Positions 8,120 to 17,130 of a DNA stretch of 64,000 nucleotides are shown piece after piece. The stretch is from SW10 sp049596615. GTDB lineage: Bacteria; Verrucomicrobiota; Verrucomicrobiia; Verrucomicrobiales; Akkermansiaceae. The number at the start of each line of letters is the position of its first letter. Within the stretch, counting starts at the first letter, position 1. Location of the stretch: NCBI GenBank assembly GCA_049596615.1, contig JBMYLT010000011.1, forward strand, positions 62,001 to 126,000. The letters are read 5' to 3'. A program made the position numbers and the translations under genes. A model generated the notes under the pieces. The model made no database searches. It had not been told where the DNA came from and worked only from the letters and a program-made list of their open reading frames with translations.

Positions 8120-10183
8120 TTAGGGTCGCACAACGCGATAGAGAACCTGCTTCTCGGTGTCCGGGAGAGGTGCGGTATCAAGAATGGTGGTGGTTTCCTG
8201 CTGGCTGCCCGGGACACTGATGGGCAGGCGATCCCAGGCCAAACCATCGATCGAGCGTTCCAGTTCGTAATCCACTCCGGGGGTGGAAAAGAAGGTCACG
8301 CTGAAGTCTCCACTGGCTAGACGTTCAGCGGAAACGATGCCGAGATCCTGAGTTAGCGGGCCGGTGTAAACCGGGAAGGCCACTTCGCCGAAGCCAACGC
8401 GGTCTCCTCCGGGCAGAGTTCCTTGAAGTCCCCGCCAGTTGTCGGTGATGACCATTTCCACGTAACGGGCGACCACCGGTTCGTCGAAAACTTCGCTGTC
8501 ACGATTGGCCGTGCTGAAGGCTGCTTCGAAAGAGGGCTGGTAGGCGATAGAGTCCGCAAAGACATTTTGGAAATTCTCCAAGACAAATCCCGGTTCGCCA
8601 ACGGTGACGCCACCTCCTTCGCTTTCAGTCGCAAAGCGCAGGGTGTAGTCTTTTCCGCCGTTGGTGTTTCCACCGGCATAACCCCAGGTGCTAATTTCGC
8701 CAATGGCGACATCCGATCCTAGATCGAAAATGACGACGGGAGCGGGGATGCCGTTGTCGTAGTAATCACCGGCACCATTTGGAGCATTGGTGACCCAGGT
8801 CGCGGAGGGACCGCCTCCAATTCCGTTGTGAGGCCAGTCTGATTCGAAGCCGATTCCAATTCCCTGGATGAGGTTCGAAGCGAAGTAGTTGGCGAAGACA
8901 TCATTGGCGACCACCGCAGTGATGGGGGAAAAGATGAGAGGCAGCCCGGCATCAAGAGCGATTGAAGTCGTTGGTTCGGTGATGTCGTCTGAAGCAACTT
9001 CGAGAGTGACTTCGATTGCGCCCGGTCCCGCTTGGGACGGGTCAAAGGAGATCACGATTTCACCCGAACCACCCACATCAATCGATGGAGGGAATGAGGT
9101 CACTGACACTGCTGAGGCATCGTCTCCAATGAGGGTGATTTCGGTAATTGTCAGGGGCGAACCACCACCGTTGGATATGGGAACGTTCAAGCTTTGTAAT
9201 CCGGTTTCAGCCACGGTTAGGGTTGTCGGAGAGGTCACTACTAGATCAGGACCAAGGGCAGGAAGAGTGCCGGAAAGAGGGATTTCAATCGTGGCTTGAT
9301 CAGGGTCGTTGGTTTCGACAACCATGGTGGCTTCGATTGATCCTTCCAAACCATTGGCATCAAAGTCGATCTCGATCAGTCCCTCGATAAAGGGACCGAC
9401 TGCCACTGGAAGGGGGGTGACCACACCGAATGCTGTGCCATTCGCTCCGGTGAAGCTGACACTGGTCACCTGAAGGTCAGAGTCCCCGGTATTGTATACC
9501 GGGAGCAGCAAGGGATCGACTGACTGAAGATCAAGCGACTGTGCGCCGGTCGGCACGATGTCGGGTTCCCCGATGGCCGAAGGAACGGCAAAAGCAATTT
9601 CACCGATCCCAAGCCGGTCGCCACCCGCGATTCCATCGACTTGATTGAAGAAGGTGCTGAGGGCTTTAACCTCGACGTAGCGGGCCACGATTTCCTTGCC
9701 AAAACCAAAGCTCTGTCGAGGCGAAGGATTTAGAATAGCCTCGAACTCGAAGGTGTCGGTGATGGAAGTGCCGAAAGCTTCATCGCCAAGCACGGCTGTC
9801 CCTCCTTCTGCATCCGTGGCGAATCGGACGGTGAATTCACGCATGCCGTTCTCGTTGCCTGTGGAGTAGCCCCAGAAGCTGAGTTCGTAGAGACTCTTGT
9901 CTTCACCCAGATCCAGAATAATGATCTCGTCTCCCGGATTGAAGACGATGTAGTCGGAAGGAAATCCTCCGGGGGCATCGGTGTACCAAACCGAACCAAT
10001 GTTGTTGTGGGGCTCGGCAACATCAAAACCGAAACCCGGTCCTTGGATGACATTACTCAGGGGGAAAGAGGGCGATCCGTCGACCATGTTAGGCGTTGCG
10101 ATGTCATTGATCGCCAAGAAGTCCAAGGCGGGCGTGACCGCGGTTGCGGCCACTAGGAAGGTGGAGACAAGAGGTTTTTTCAT
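8120..10183 (-). CDS. Secreted protein with two discoidin-like modules and Ig-like anchor-D domains
   Basis: This is a 687-residue exported protein with a short signal peptide (MKKPLVSTFLVAATAVTPAL). It contains two copies of a roughly 170-residue module (about 22-195 and 425-600). Each has the pattern N.IQG.G.GF ... PHN.IG ... DLG ... LSFWGY or ISTWGY ... FTVRFAT or YTLRFAT ... ARYVE ... GGDR.G.GE.AF. Two choice-of-anchor-D type Ig domains (200-420) separate them. The C-terminus (605-687) reads FFSTPGVDYELERSIDGLAW, a tail common in exported verrucomicrobial proteins. No enzyme motif is seen. It is upstream of the CotH protein on the same strand, with a strong hairpin between them, and the module is shared with that neighbour. 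A binding or structural surface role is inferred. Confidence 0.85.
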   Translation of the reverse strand: MKKPLVSTFLVAATAVTPALDFLAINDIATPNMVDGSPSFPLSNVIQGPGFGFDVAEPHNNIGSVWYTDAPGGFPSDYIVFNPGDEIIILDLGEDKSLYELSFWGYSTGNENGMREFTVRFATDAEGGTAVLGDEAFGTSITDTFEFEAILNPSPRQSFGFGKEIVARYVEVKALSTFFNQVDGIAGGDRLGIGEIAFAVPSAIGEPDIVPTGAQSLDLQSVDPLLLPVYNTGDSDLQVTSVSFTGANGTAFGVVTPLPVAVGPFIEGLIEIDFDANGLEGSIEATMVVETNDPDQATIEIPLSGTLPALGPDLVVTSPTTLTVAETGLQSLNVPISNGGGSPLTITEITLIGDDASAVSVTSFPPSIDVGGSGEIVISFDPSQAGPGAIEVTLEVASDDITEPTTSIALDAGLPLIFSPITAVVANDVFANYFASNLIQGIGIGFESDWPHNGIGGGPSATWVTNAPNGAGDYYDNGIPAPVVIFDLGSDVAIGEISTWGYAGGNTNGGKDYTLRFATESEGGGVTVGEPGFVLENFQNVFADSIAYQPSFEAAFSTANRDSEVFDEPVVARYVEMVITDNWRGLQGTLPGGDRVGFGEVAFPVYTGPLTQDLGIVSAERLASGDFSVTFFSTPGVDYELERSIDGLAWDRLPISVPGSQQETTTILDTAPLPDTEKQVLYRVVRP

Positions 10184-10291
10184 CTATTACTAGCGGTTGG
10201 ATGTGACTAAAGAATACGTTGAAGAGGGCCTGGTTACTTGTAATCGCTTTTTCCGATTTCTCTACACGATCAACCAAAACGATTTGCGAAA

Positions 10292-10651
10292 TCAAGTGAA
10301 AAAGTCTCCTGATCGTGATGAATCTGGTGACGGTAACTCAGCGGGTGAAGGTGAGGAACTCTCGTGTTCCGACTGGCAATTGAGACACAGGAGAGCTGAC
10401 GGTTTGACCTCAAGGCGTGCCTTGGGGATCTCCCGGCTATAGGTCATACAGATTCCGTAGCTTCTTTTTTCGATTTTCATCAAGGCTAGTTGGATTTTCC
10501 TGACCAGGTTCTGTTCGCTTTCGGTGAGCGGATCGAGAACCTCATCGTTGGTTTCTTCAATATACTCCTGTTGGTGCTGCAGGCACCGGGCGACCGTTTT
10601 TTGTTCGGTAAGAAGGTGGTCGTTGAAGTGCTGGAGTTCGGCGCCTTTCAT
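10292..10651 (-). CDS. DksA/TraR-family protein with incomplete zinc finger
   Basis: This 119-residue protein resembles the DksA/TraR family, which binds the RNA polymerase secondary channel. An N-terminal helical part (QHFNDHLLTEQKTVARCLQ) leads into ALMKIEKRSYGICMTYSREI and then ARLEVKPSALLCLNCQ. In the canonical C4 finger, YG.C..CG..I...RL.A.P....C..CQ, the second cysteine is replaced: C68, Tyr71, C89 and C92 here. Zinc could be bound by three cysteines or not at all. After CQ the tail is Ser/Pro-rich and unrelated to the family. It is divergent from the coiled-coil gene at 10840. The family call is good; retained function is uncertain. Confidence 0.82.
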   Translation of the reverse strand: MKGAELQHFNDHLLTEQKTVARCLQHQQEYIEETNDEVLDPLTESEQNLVRKIQLALMKIEKRSYGICMTYSREIPKARLEVKPSALLCLNCQSEHESSSPSPAELPSPDSSRSGDFFT

Positions 10652-10839
10652 GATTTCGATTAGGTGGATGGTTGGGCAGGCAATCTGCTTTGCGTCTGGT
10701 ATGGTAAGGGACTACGCGAGAGTTTATCATGGCAAAAGTCATGAACTTGGGCCTGCCTTGAAAGACCGACCTCCGGAATCAGGTATTCCGGCCTCGCGGT
10801 TGCCTATATCGGCCTCCCTCAAATCAAATCAATCCGACC

Positions 10840-11475
10840 ATGAAAAATACCCTAACTCTTATTCTCGTTTCTTTCGGCTTCCATGGAATGGGGGTTGCAG
10901 CACCGACCGCCAATTCTACGGAAACTGTTTTCCAGAAGTCTTCTGGTGACCGAGACAAGAAATCAAAGTCTGAAAAAAAGAAAGCGGACGAACGCAAGAA
11001 ACCCGAGGAGAGCAAAAACGGCGAAGCCAAAAAGGCCCGTGAGGAAGCGGAGCGCAAAAAGTCCGAAGAAGCCCGGAAAGCGGCCTTGGCTAAGAAGAAG
11101 GCGGACGAAGAAAAGATGGTTCGCGATGCCATGGCGAAAATGAAGTCACTGGGAGCCGAAAAAAAGAAGGCAACGGAAGCCCGTCAAAAGGTGGCCGATA
11201 GCCTTCGCGATGCGGACAAGAAGGTGGCTGCGATTGACTACGAAATCAAAAAGGTGACGTTGATGCTCAAAGCTAAGGCTGATGCCGATCGTCGCAAAGA
11301 GGAACGGGAAAAGATCCAGCGGGTTCGCGATGCCGAAGCCGAAGAACGGGCTGGGATTGCGGCGATGAAGAGCGAGATTAACGACCTTCGTCGTATGGTC
11401 CGCCTTTTGAGTGAGGAGATCAACTCAATGAAAGGGCGTGCCGCCAAAGAGAAATCGGAAGCGCGGAAGAAGTAG
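10840..11475 (+). CDS. Exported Lys/Glu-rich coiled-coil protein
   Basis: The 211-residue product has a signal peptide (MKNTLTLILVSFGFHGMGVAA, cleavage near 21-23). The rest is almost wholly charged helix: KKSKSEKKKADERKK, REEAERKKSEEARKAALAKK and similar heptads. The last third (EINDLRRMVRLLSEEINSMK) has regular hydrophobic spacing for a coiled coil. Composition resembles the central helix of TolA, but there is no membrane anchor or TolA C-terminal domain. A periplasmic spacer or scaffold is possible; the family is not recognised. A short inverted repeat (10773-10791) lies in its upstream region. Confidence 0.72.
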   Translation: MKNTLTLILVSFGFHGMGVAAPTANSTETVFQKSSGDRDKKSKSEKKKADERKKPEESKNGEAKKAREEAERKKSEEARKAALAKKKADEEKMVRDAMAKMKSLGAEKKKATEARQKVADSLRDADKKVAAIDYEIKKVTLMLKAKADADRRKEEREKIQRVRDAEAEERAGIAAMKSEINDLRRMVRLLSEEINSMKGRAAKEKSEARKK

Positions 11476-11497
11476 TGGCTCAGGAGTTTTCCTCGAG

Positions 11498-11776
11498 CTA
11501 GCTTTTGAAAACAAAAAATAGCACCAGGAAGACCACGAAAACGATCCAGGCTGCCAGACTGACGTAAAGAGCGATAGCACTCGCGAGGACGGTTCTTCAG
11601 AGTTGACTGACTTCTTCCTCCGAGAGCCCTTGGAGTGGATTGTTCTCTATCCACTGTCGGCAGAGGCTGAGCCAATCAGGAAGGGTATCCTCATCATTCC
11701 GCTGTTTGCGGTGATCAGGAAGTATACCCGGATGGTCATTGTTCCTCTCCCAGCAGATACCTTGAAGCTTGCTCAA
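11498..11776 (-). pseudogene. Small membrane-protein gene after trpB, interrupted by in-frame TGA
   Basis: A TTG at 11776 inside the 3' end of trpB opens a 59-residue frame with natural-looking composition (LPDWLSLCRQWIENNPLQG, then LSEEEVSQL). It ends at a TGA at 11597-11599. The same frame continues for 32 residues to a TAG at 11498 and encodes a clean membrane helix (ALYVSLAAWIVFVVFLVLFF) with a basic end, FKS. Together the parts look like one roughly 92-residue protein with a soluble N-terminus and C-terminal anchor, broken by a nonsense codon. Two separate mini-genes or a sequencing error are alternatives. A trpB-coupled position suggests it was once co-transcribed with trpB. Confidence 0.4.
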
Positions 11777-12944
11777 CGTCCTTGTCGCCCCGTCCGGAGA
11801 GGTTGACGATGATCAGGTCGTTGGGATCCATTTCTCCGGCGACCTTTGAGACGTAAGCCAGGGCATGTGAGGTTTCCAAAGCTGGAATGATTCCTTCGGT
11901 GTAGGAGAGCTCGCGGAAGGCCGCGAGGGCTTCATCGTCTGTGGCGAAAGTGTATTCCGCGCGCCCGATGTCTTGCAGGTAGGCGTGTTCGGGACCCACC
12001 GCGGCGTAATCCAGGCCAGCACTCACCGAGTGGGTGAGCTGAATCTGGCCGTCGTCATTGGCAAGGAGCCAGGTCTTTGACCCTTGCAGGACCCCTAGCT
12101 TTCCTCCCTGGAATCGGGCGGCATGGCGTTCGGGAATGATTCCGCCGCCACCGGCTTCCACTCCGATCATGCGGGTGCCGGGGTCGTTGACGAAGGGATG
12201 AAACAGACCCATCGCATTCGATCCACCACCGACGCAGGCCACCAGCATCTCGGGGAGACGGCCTTCTTTCTGAAGGATTTGCTCGCGGGCCTCCAAACCG
12301 ATGACCCGGTGGAAATCACGGACCATCATTGGGAAGGGATGAGGCCCCAGCGCGGACCCAAGGATGTAGTGGGTGTCATCGACGGTAGCGACCCAGTCGC
12401 GCATCGATTCGTTGACCGCTTCTTTCAGGGTGGCCTGGCCGGCGGTCACGGGGACCACCTTGGCTCCCATGAGTCGCATCCGGGAAACATTAAGGGCCTG
12501 CCGATCCATGTCGACCTCGCCCATGTAAACGATGCACTCCATTCCAAAGCGCGCACAAACCGTTGCGGTGGCCACTCCGTGTTGACCGGCTCCGGTCTCG
12601 GCGATGATGCGTTTTTTGCCCAGGCGCTTGGCGAGAAGAATTTGCCCGATGGCGTTATTGATCTTGTGGGCTCCGGTGTGGAGAAGGTCTTCCCGTTTGA
12701 GATAAATTTTGGCCCCACCTAGATGCTCGGTCCAACGCTCGGCGAAGTAGAGCGGGGTGGGCCGCCCGCAATAGTTTTGGAGAAGGTCGTCCAGTTCGGT
12801 CTGAAAAGAGGGATCTGCTTTGGCTTCCTCGTAAGCATGGCCCAAATCGTCGAGTGGAGTCATCAGGGTCTCAGGAGCGAAACAACCTCCAAACTGACCA
12901 AAGTGCCCCGTTGCGTCGGGAACATTGATTGCCACTGTGCTCAT
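11736..12944 (-). CDS. trpB: Tryptophan synthase beta chain
   Basis: TrpB condenses indole with L-serine to make tryptophan, using pyridoxal phosphate, in complex with TrpA. The 402-residue protein begins MSTVAINVPDATGHFGQFGG, with the typical GQFGGCFAPETLM near residue 16. It carries the PLP lysine in HTGAHKINN (K94), AETGAGQHGVATA (about 116-128), and the phosphate-binding loop GGGSNA (about 239). Length is standard. It lies away from other trp genes in this window. Its 3' end overlaps the start of a small broken gene (11498-11776). No Shine-Dalgarno is evident before the ATG at 12944. Confidence 0.97.
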   Translation of the reverse strand: MSTVAINVPDATGHFGQFGGCFAPETLMTPLDDLGHAYEEAKADPSFQTELDDLLQNYCGRPTPLYFAERWTEHLGGAKIYLKREDLLHTGAHKINNAIGQILLAKRLGKKRIIAETGAGQHGVATATVCARFGMECIVYMGEVDMDRQALNVSRMRLMGAKVVPVTAGQATLKEAVNESMRDWVATVDDTHYILGSALGPHPFPMMVRDFHRVIGLEAREQILQKEGRLPEMLVACVGGGSNAMGLFHPFVNDPGTRMIGVEAGGGGIIPERHAARFQGGKLGVLQGSKTWLLANDDGQIQLTHSVSAGLDYAAVGPEHAYLQDIGRAEYTFATDDEALAAFRELSYTEGIIPALETSHALAYVSKVAGEMDPNDLIIVNLSGRGDKDVEQASRYLLGEEQ

Positions 12945-13094
12945 GCGCGCACGGTAGCCGATCGGCTCTGAATGGCACGCGGAATTTCACGCATCTTTGA
13001 TGATTGTTTCAGTCTGGGATGACCTGATCTTCGGTGGTGTTTTCAGCGTCATTCAAGGCGTGCTTTTTTTGCCGAATCCGTTTTTCTAGAGCTG

Positions 13095-13640
13095 ATGGCA
13101 CGCATCGCAGTTTTGGGATCGGGAACAGGGTCAAATTTCGATGCCCTGCTTCGGACATTTGGTAAGGAGATTGTTCTGGTTTTGTCCGATCGACCGGAGG
13201 CCGGGATTTTGTTGAAGGCGAAAGATGCTGGGATCACTGCCGTGATTGAGGAAGGTGGTCCCGACTTAAGCGGGCGCATTCTCAGCCACCTCGACGGGAT
13301 TGATTTGGTTTGCCTGGCTGGGTTTATGCGCTTGGTGAAAGAGCCCCTACTTAGCGCTTTCCCCCGCCGCATTCTCAACATTCACCCCTCGTTGCTTCCG
13401 AAGTATCCGGGCAAAGCAGCATGGGAACAAGCGCTGGACGATGGGGCGACTGAATCCGGATGTACGGTTCATTTCGTAGATGCGGGAATGGACACTGGGG
13501 AGGTGATCATGCAGGCCCGGGTCCCGGTGAAGCCCGATGATTCGCCGGCGACACTCCATCGGAGAATTCAAGTAGAAGAGCACCATATCTACCCTCTCGC
13601 AGTGAGAATGGTTCTCGAGGAACTCACGGACGAGGAATGA
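13095..13640 (+). CDS. purN: Phosphoribosylglycinamide formyltransferase
   Basis: PurN transfers a formyl group from 10-formyl-tetrahydrofolate to GAR in the third step of purine synthesis. The 181-residue protein shows the N-terminal GSGTGSNF phosphate loop, LAGFMRL, the catalytic block ILNIHPSLLP (N95, H97), and GCTVHFVDAGMDTGEVIMQ with D133. These are the three known catalytic residues. Start ATG 13095 gives MARIAVLGSG. Its last 17 bp overlap the 3' end of the convergent secreted-protein gene at 13624. Confidence 0.96.
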   Translation: MARIAVLGSGTGSNFDALLRTFGKEIVLVLSDRPEAGILLKAKDAGITAVIEEGGPDLSGRILSHLDGIDLVCLAGFMRLVKEPLLSAFPRRILNIHPSLLPKYPGKAAWEQALDDGATESGCTVHFVDAGMDTGEVIMQARVPVKPDDSPATLHRRIQVEEHHIYPLAVRMVLEELTDEE

Positions 13641-16600
13641 ATCTTAGCCGCAGGAATCGGAACGGCGTGTTTGCGATTGGAATCCGGTAACTCGCCAGAC
13701 CATCTTCACCTTGGTTGGCCGGTTGGGCGGGGAGTGGAATGGGAACCCAGGAGTTGAGATCCGGGGAGCCTTCTGGAATGATCAGGTAGTCATCGACTCC
13801 CGACCTGAGGCTGAACTCAAACGCTTGCGGACTGGCCGTGGGCGTCTGCCCCCCGAGCATGAATTGAGCGAGATCGGACGATGGACTTTCGAGAGTGACC
13901 ACGTCTGATACTCCGGGGGATCCTTGCGGCAGCGTGCTATTTCGCCATGACCCAGGTAAGGAAAGGTCCGGGTTGTCTTCAGGCCGAACGAGGGTCAGGG
14001 AAAACGAATCACCGTCGGCCCATTCCGTCCAAGGGTCCCGATCGTCGTATTCGAAATCAAAAATGACCGTGCCATCAGCCGCCGTTAGCATGATCTGTTC
14101 ACCACCATTATCGAGCCGGGTCTGGTTGGCGAACTCGCCGGCGATATTGAGTGAATCGCCATGCAGAGCTTCGAAAGCGTTGCTGTTTTCCACCACCAGA
14201 ATCCGGTCACCCGGAGCGAGCAAAGTGTTGGGCGGGAAGGTGAAGGAGATCCCAGCGGTGAAGGAGGCGTTGGTCAGATCGATGGTCTCGCTTGTCGAAA
14301 TGTTGAGAAGCTCGATGAACTCGGTATCCGGATGGGCGTTATCAGGGTGATAGTGAATTTCACTGACAATGAGGTTATCAGGTCCCGCCGGAGTTCCGAC
14401 GACAAAGGTGGCCCTTGCAAGGGCAGACCACTCACCGGCAGTAGTGCGAACGCGGGCGCAAACTTTGCTTGAAGCCGGGAGAGAAAAGGGTCCGGTATAG
14501 GCCGTGAGCGAATCGATGGGGTCACGACCATCTAACGAGTAATAGATGGTTCCTGCCCGACCGGTGGTGTTGTTGATGACGAGCTGGAATCCATCAGGCA
14601 CGATGCCCCCGTCTACTGGAAACGAGGGAGGAGGAATGAAATTAGAGTCGATCCAGTTTGCCCGGTTTTGCAACCAGGATTTCATCCCATTGACCCGGTT
14701 TGTCCACGAGGATGCCGAGAGTCCGTTTTGGTCATCAGCCAGATCGGTGGTGATTTCCGCAACCTGAGCGTCAATAATGGCAGCCATGTTAGTGTTCGAA
14801 AGCGGTCCCTTGCGGAGTTCAAACCAACGGTCTTCGTATTCTCGTTGGAAGCCCGGATCGTTGAAGAGCCGTCCATACCACAAGCGATCAGGGCGAAAGT
14901 AGAGGGTGCCGGTGGTGGATCCTCCATAGGCTCCGTTGTTGAAATCCCAGAGCGGTCCCATACGGAGCTTGCGGTCGTGCGAAGAGACCCATGGAAACAT
15001 GCTGAGCAGGAGGCCGTCGCCTTGTTTGGCGAGGGTGAGCATCTGCAAGTAGTCGATGAAGTCGGTGGTATCGAGGTGCTTTCGGTACCCGTTCACCGGA
15101 TCGAGCCATCGCTGGTCGTCGTAGAGAACGTCTTCGAAATCGCGGAACCAGCTTTCAATGGCAACCCTTTGGGCGGGATTGATTCGATAGCCGTTCGGGT
15201 CTTCGAAATTGATGAAGGCATTATATTGCCGTGGGATATCGTCGTCCCGGCCTGACAGATTGGCCGGAGTTGACTGAATCCGGTTCGGCCCGGCGGTGTG
15301 AAAGAACTGAGGCGTGGTTGCTCCGTTCTCGGCCGAGAAGCCACCGACCGGTTCGGGGTCCATACGATTGATGCTGTTGAGCCAACCGCCAGTACTGCCA
15401 TCTTCGGAAAGTGCTTTGAACTCCATTCGTTTGGCATCTCTCTTCGGTTTCTCCAAAAAGACATAGACGCCCCGGCGGTCCGATAGGGTCAGGTCGCTTC
15501 CGTTCTCATTAACGAAAAGATCCACGAAGCGGAATTCCGGTGCCCATCGCCCGGTTTGCCGGCTGAGTTCCCAGATGAAGGTGTTATAGAGCATGGTCCG
15601 GTCATAGTTTGGGTGGGGGTAGTAAAGGATCCAGTCAGACTCCTCCGCCAAGCCGAGAACGCGAATCGTCCGGTCGCTGTCTTCGTCTGTCTTCCAGGTT
15701 TCCATCGAGTAGGGCTTGGGGTTCCATGTGGAAGAGAACGCGCCTCGCACCCGGATACCAATGCGGGAGGTTTGATCTACTGGCTCGCTGAAGCTCGCGG
15801 TTTGAGTGACCTCGTCTTTTTCAAAGACGCCGAGAAAAGCCGGTTGGCGCGGAACCTGTCGAAGCCCCCCTCCCGTTTGGGTACTGGTGGACCAACCTTT
15901 GTTGGGAATGGGCCCTCTATTGAAGTTCTCAACGAAGAGGATGGGAAGGGCGGACGTGTAGGTAGCGAGTTCCGGTGAAACCCGGACATAGGAACGGGTC
16001 CGAATGACCGGTGGATGGCCGGGAAGGTATGAAGCAACCCGTATCTGGGTTGTCGAGTTAATGGTGATTGGGCCTTCATAAGGAAGTCCCTCTTGCTCCC
16101 CAGGGATGGTTCCATCCAAAGTGTAAAGCAGGGTGGAATTGGCGTCAGTTGAGAGTGTCAGTTCGAATGGTTCAACAAAGACCCCTTCTTCACGGGAAAA
16201 GTTGGCTTTCTCGGGAGCCGGAAAGGTGCAATTTTGCGCGGCCAGTAAGGTGACCGCCACTTCGGGTCGTTCCGGGTCATTGGTGGTGAGACGAAGAGTT
16301 TCCGCGAAGCAACCGTCGGCAAAGGGAGTAAAGGAAACCAGAAGGTCCACCGAGGTGCCCGCCGGAATGACCACCGGCTCGATGGGATATTGAAAGGCTC
16401 CGTTGTTTGCCAATGGAGTGACCACTAGATCATCGATTGGACCTTCGTTGCTGAGGTTGAGATCTAAGGTGGTGATGATTGGATCGACCCCAAAATCGAG
16501 AAGCCGCTCGACCTTCAGTATTGGCGCTGGATTGACCAGGGTTTCGCCGATGAAGCGAAACTCCCCGATGCCTACCCGGTCACCTCCGCCGAAGTTCTCG

Positions 16601-17106
16601 AACCAGTTGTCAGTAATGGTGAGGCGGATGGCATTAGCTGAAATGACCTGCTCAAGGGGCAGAGTGGTAGACGCTGAGCGGGAGATTGACGGAGATTCGA
16701 GATCAACGGCGTTGTCGAAGGTGCTTCCGCCATCTTCCGAGAACTCCAGCCGGAACGACTTCCCTTCATTCCCGTTGGGATTGCCAAAATGATAACCCCA
16801 GTAGACGAGGTCGCTGAATTGATGGGTTTCGTTGAAATTAAACAAGACAATCGGCGGAGGGGCAAAGTTGTAGTAATCGGCTGATCCTCCACCGGGAGCA
16901 TTGGTGGTCCAGGCACTGGATCCGCTGGCGGCCGAGTGGGTCACTGATTGGTAGTTGTCGATGGTTGGAGTTGCCGAGAGGCCTGAACCGTTGGTGAGGT
17001 TGGCGACCGGAAAAAACTCTGTTCCAGTTAGCAAGGTGGTCGAGGTCGGGGTGATGATTTCGCTTGCTGTGAGGACACCGGGGAGGAGGAGAAGAAGGAT
17101 TTTCAC
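13624..17106 (-). CDS. Secreted CotH-kinase protein with chitobiase-like and lamin-tail domains
   Basis: The product is 1160 residues with a signal peptide (MKILLLLLPGVLTAS). In order: the shared discoidin-like module (18-190, ending GGGDRVGIGEFRF); an anchor-D Ig domain (195-295); a chitobiase/hexosaminidase C-terminal-type beta domain (about 300-370, LLYTLDGTIPG); a CotH-type kinase domain (about 385-830, with LWDFNNGAYGG near 720); a second chitobiase-like domain (832-905, IYYSLDGRDPIDS); a lamin-tail domain (912-1065, LIVSEIHYHPDNAHPDTEF); and a C-terminal tail ending FLRLRFIPRP. It is a paralogue of the 3093-8042 protein. The CotH acidic motif is WDFN rather than WDKD. Export is clear; substrate and location are unknown. 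Confidence 0.87.
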   Translation of the reverse strand: MKILLLLLPGVLTASEIITPTSTTLLTGTEFFPVANLTNGSGLSATPTIDNYQSVTHSAASGSSAWTTNAPGGGSADYYNFAPPPIVLFNFNETHQFSDLVYWGYHFGNPNGNEGKSFRLEFSEDGGSTFDNAVDLESPSISRSASTTLPLEQVISANAIRLTITDNWFENFGGGDRVGIGEFRFIGETLVNPAPILKVERLLDFGVDPIITTLDLNLSNEGPIDDLVVTPLANNGAFQYPIEPVVIPAGTSVDLLVSFTPFADGCFAETLRLTTNDPERPEVAVTLLAAQNCTFPAPEKANFSREEGVFVEPFELTLSTDANSTLLYTLDGTIPGEQEGLPYEGPITINSTTQIRVASYLPGHPPVIRTRSYVRVSPELATYTSALPILFVENFNRGPIPNKGWSTSTQTGGGLRQVPRQPAFLGVFEKDEVTQTASFSEPVDQTSRIGIRVRGAFSSTWNPKPYSMETWKTDEDSDRTIRVLGLAEESDWILYYPHPNYDRTMLYNTFIWELSRQTGRWAPEFRFVDLFVNENGSDLTLSDRRGVYVFLEKPKRDAKRMEFKALSEDGSTGGWLNSINRMDPEPVGGFSAENGATTPQFFHTAGPNRIQSTPANLSGRDDDIPRQYNAFINFEDPNGYRINPAQRVAIESWFRDFEDVLYDDQRWLDPVNGYRKHLDTTDFIDYLQMLTLAKQGDGLLLSMFPWVSSHDRKLRMGPLWDFNNGAYGGSTTGTLYFRPDRLWYGRLFNDPGFQREYEDRWFELRKGPLSNTNMAAIIDAQVAEITTDLADDQNGLSASSWTNRVNGMKSWLQNRANWIDSNFIPPPSFPVDGGIVPDGFQLVINNTTGRAGTIYYSLDGRDPIDSLTAYTGPFSLPASSKVCARVRTTAGEWSALARATFVVGTPAGPDNLIVSEIHYHPDNAHPDTEFIELLNISTSETIDLTNASFTAGISFTFPPNTLLAPGDRILVVENSNAFEALHGDSLNIAGEFANQTRLDNGGEQIMLTAADGTVIFDFEYDDRDPWTEWADGDSFSLTLVRPEDNPDLSLPGSWRNSTLPQGSPGVSDVVTLESPSSDLAQFMLGGQTPTASPQAFEFSLRSGVDDYLIIPEGSPDLNSWVPIPLPAQPANQGEDGLASYRIPIANTPFRFLRLRFIPRP

Positions 17107-17130
17107 GGGTGGAGGGGAGAGTTGAAAAAT

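Noticed and set aside
10773..10791. 7-bp inverted repeat CCGGAAT-CAGGT-ATTCCGG
   Set aside because: No T-run and no known operator pattern; could be a regulator site or chance, so not listed as a feature.
11597..11599. Selenocysteine reading of the TGA in the small gene behind trpB
   Set aside because: Only a 4-bp stem can be drawn downstream, the residues around it are not a redox motif, and the frame is short; decay is more likely.
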